A DNA stretch of 5,977 bases from Prolixibacteraceae bacterium (GTDB taxonomy: Bacteria; Bacteroidota; Bacteroidia; Bacteroidales; Prolixibacteraceae): the NCBI GenBank assembly GCA_016930735.1, contig JAFGGF010000057.1:1-5977 (forward strand), read 5' to 3'. Below the pieces are notes generated by a model, which was given only the letters and a program-made list of their open reading frames with translations, was not told where the DNA came from and made no database searches. The position numbers and the translations under genes were made by a program. The first letter of the stretch is position 1; each line of letters begins with the position of its first letter. Shown here piece by piece: positions 4,823 through 5,977 of the stretch.

Positions 4823-5638
4823 TTAATCGATATTCGAACCTATGTTTCCCTGGCTTATTATATTGTCAAATTCGGTTGCTGTTTGATAGATGTTAATATA
4901 CCCGTTATAAACCAACCAGTTATCGTAGTTGATATTCAACCCGCCATCAAGTTCCCTGATGGTGGTATAACTTTTACCGGTGGTACCGTCAACACTGCTC
5001 AGTGTTTTGGTTACCGGCCCGCCGCCAATGGTTGAAACCGAGCTGAGGTTAATGGTTGCGGGATAAATTTCCCCGGCAATTGTTCCGTTCAGGTTGAGGG
5101 TTACCAGTGTGTTTCCGTTTTCCCGCTTTTCGAATAATGCAGTTCCTGAAACGCCAAAAGCGCCCATTGTATCAAGCGTATATGACACATTAATGTCAGT
5201 AATCACGTTTCCGCCAATATCGCCCTGAGCCAGAATAGTATTGGGTTCATTGCTGCTTTTAATTACTTTTATAAATCCGTCGTATACAATCAACTGATTG
5301 TAAGTTAGCGAATTTACGGTGGTTGAACTTATGCCGGAACCTTCCACCGGATTCAGTTCAAGAACCATATTGCCACCCTCGGCGATTGTATTCATGTACA
5401 ACGCTGCCGGATGCGTACCTGCAGGTGCCCCGAAAAGCTGTAAGATAATTGTTGATTCTGCGTTGCTTGTTTCCACAAAGGTGACTGTGCCTGTAACACC
5501 CAGCACATCCTGCACCTTTAGTGTGTAACTTGTCTCCTGTGCAGGTTCTTCATCTTTATTACAACCACTGCCGGGCAAGAGTAAAATTGCCACTACAACT
5601 ATTGATAGCGCGTTATATAAGTTTTTTGCTTTCATCAT
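4823..5638 (-). CDS. surface lipoprotein with two CHRD-like repeats
   Basis: This 271-residue protein has a lipoprotein signal peptide (hydrophobic 11-22, then LPGSGC with Cys26). The residue at -3 is Gly rather than the usual Leu, a slightly atypical lipobox. The residues after the cysteine (Asn-Lys-Asp-Glu-Glu) resemble the Bacteroidota lipoprotein export signal, suggesting surface display. The mature part holds two related beta-rich repeats, about 36-146 and 152-271. Repeat 1 has SYTL, GVTGTVTF, GAPAGTHPAAL, LNPVEGSG, VYDGFIKV and ILAQGDIGGN; repeat 2 has SYTL, GVSGTALF, LNLNGTIAGEIYPATI, LSSVDGTTGKS, VYNGYINI and IISQGNIGSN. This order matches CHRD domains (named from chordin), whose function in bacteria is unknown. 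The His-rich HPAHIH motif common in the family is reduced to HPAAL in repeat 1 and YPATI in repeat 2. The start is the first of two adjacent ATG codons; the second is equally possible. Confidence 0.82.
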   Translation of the reverse strand: MMKAKNLYNALSIVVVAILLLPGSGCNKDEEPAQETSYTLKVQDVLGVTGTVTFVETSNAESTIILQLFGAPAGTHPAALYMNTIAEGGNMVLELNPVEGSGISSTTVNSLTYNQLIVYDGFIKVIKSSNEPNTILAQGDIGGNVITDINVSYTLDTMGAFGVSGTALFEKRENGNTLVTLNLNGTIAGEIYPATINLSSVSTIGGGPVTKTLSSVDGTTGKSYTTIRELDGGLNINYDNWLVYNGYINIYQTATEFDNIISQGNIGSNID

Positions 5639-5660
5639 TTGTTTTATGTTTTAATTGTTT

Positions 5661-5675
5661 CCCGCATCTGGCGGG
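5661..5675 (-). promoter_or_regulatory. short GC hairpin in the leader of the CHRD lipoprotein gene
   Basis: CCCGC and GCGGG pair over five G/C positions with a five-base loop, 22 bases before the start codon. No T tract follows. It may be an mRNA 5' stability element or chance; no promoter box is clear upstream of it. Confidence 0.3.
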
Positions 5676-5711
5676 TCAGGTATTTTACGCGATTATGATT
5701 AATGTGAATTG

Positions 5712-5758
5712 AGCCCGGGAATGAATTGATTATCAATAATTCAACTTACGTTTGGGCT
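5712..5758. promoter_or_regulatory. nested inverted repeats upstream of the CHRD lipoprotein gene
   Basis: An outer pair AGCCC (5712-5716) and GGGCT (5754-5758) encloses an inner pair TGAATT (5722-5727) and AATTCA (5738-5743). The centre also contains ATTGAT-T-ATCAAT (5725-5737), an almost perfect 13-bp palindrome. There is no T tract on either side, so an operator is a better reading than a terminator. The rest of 5639-5899 shows no gene that I can support. Confidence 0.3.
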
Positions 5759-5899
5759 GTAGTTTTCATTTTATTCTTTTCCACGGGTTTTGTCCGGGTC
5801 TGTTATTATTCATTCCTTTAAGGGATTAAAATGCATCTGATATGAAAAGAACCCCGAATTGATTCCAACCAAAGATTTGCATTATCAAACAAAACTTCT

Positions 5900-5977
5900 C
5901 TAAATGGTCACGTTTTTCAAACTGTCCAACACTCCAAACACATTGAGTAACCACACTACAAGAATAATTACCACAAC
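5900..5977 (-). CDS. Thivi_2564-family small membrane protein, C-terminal fragment
   Basis: The last 25 codons of a gene entering from the right edge: VVVIILVVWLLNVFGVLD, then SLKNVTI and a TAG stop. A hydrophobic helix followed by WLLNVFGxLxSL and a short beta-like tail is the usual C-terminal pattern of the Thivi_2564 family, roughly 60-residue two-helix inner-membrane proteins of unknown function common in Proteobacteria and Bacteroidota. The N-terminal helix and the loop lie outside the window. The call rests on remembered family sequences and only 25 residues. It is on the same strand as all its neighbours, and the 261-bp spacer to the CHRD lipoprotein shows no clear terminator. Confidence 0.68.
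   Translation of the reverse strand, partial: VVVIILVVWLLNVFGVLDSLKNVTI

Noticed and set aside
5904..5977. A plus-strand frame starting ATGGTCACGTTT and open to the right edge.
   Set aside because: No ribosome-binding site, a Thr/Asn-rich translation without motif, and the opposite strand encodes a typical Thivi_2564-type helix and WLLNVFG motif.

Overview
The window looks like a piece of a Bacteroidota chromosome, probably a marine or anaerobic Bacteroidales/Marinilabiliales-type genome; this is inferred and no taxonomic marker is present. The support is an AT-rich composition with long AT-rich intergenic spacers, start codons without a strong Shine-Dalgarno sequence, a TAnnTTTG-type -7 promoter element, a lipoprotein with a Bacteroidota-like export signal (Cys-Asn-Lys-Asp-Glu-Glu), and PAS/hybrid histidine kinases in the style of that phylum.

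Every gene I can support reads on the minus strand. In transcription order (right to left) they are: the C-terminal end of a Thivi_2564-family small membrane protein (5900-5977, cut by the window edge); a 271-residue lipoprotein built from two CHRD-like repeats (4823-5638); a PAS-PAS histidine kinase without receiver (3088-4746); a PAS hybrid histidine kinase with a C-terminal receiver (1362-3095), overlapping the previous gene by 8 bp; a 153-residue coiled-coil lipoprotein resembling the sll1863-type stress proteins (790-1251); a 51-residue lmo0937-family membrane protein (420-575) followed by a clear intrinsic terminator (329-360); and the first 41 codons of a B12-binding radical SAM protein (1-123, cut by the window edge). 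A 56-residue reading frame at 600-770 is doubtful.

The two kinases are tandem paralogues. Their DHp/catalytic cores align without a gap over 260 residues at about 78 % identity (hand count), at a constant DNA offset of 1399 bp, while their PAS sensor parts and C-termini are unrelated. Neither has a membrane segment and no DNA-binding output regulator is present, so they probably form a cytoplasmic phosphorelay whose final target lies elsewhere. They sit between small membrane proteins and lipoproteins of families usually labelled as stress-related. The locus therefore reads as a candidate envelope or general stress module with its own signalling pair; that functional link is inference from neighbourhood only.

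The spacers carry some structure: a recurring TTACATWATTCACAC-like motif upstream of both the radical SAM gene and the coiled-coil lipoprotein gene, a 14-bp palindrome in the leader of the latter, a GC-rich hairpin just before the first kinase, and inverted repeats upstream of the CHRD lipoprotein. I saw no tRNA, rRNA, CRISPR array, insertion sequence or phage gene.
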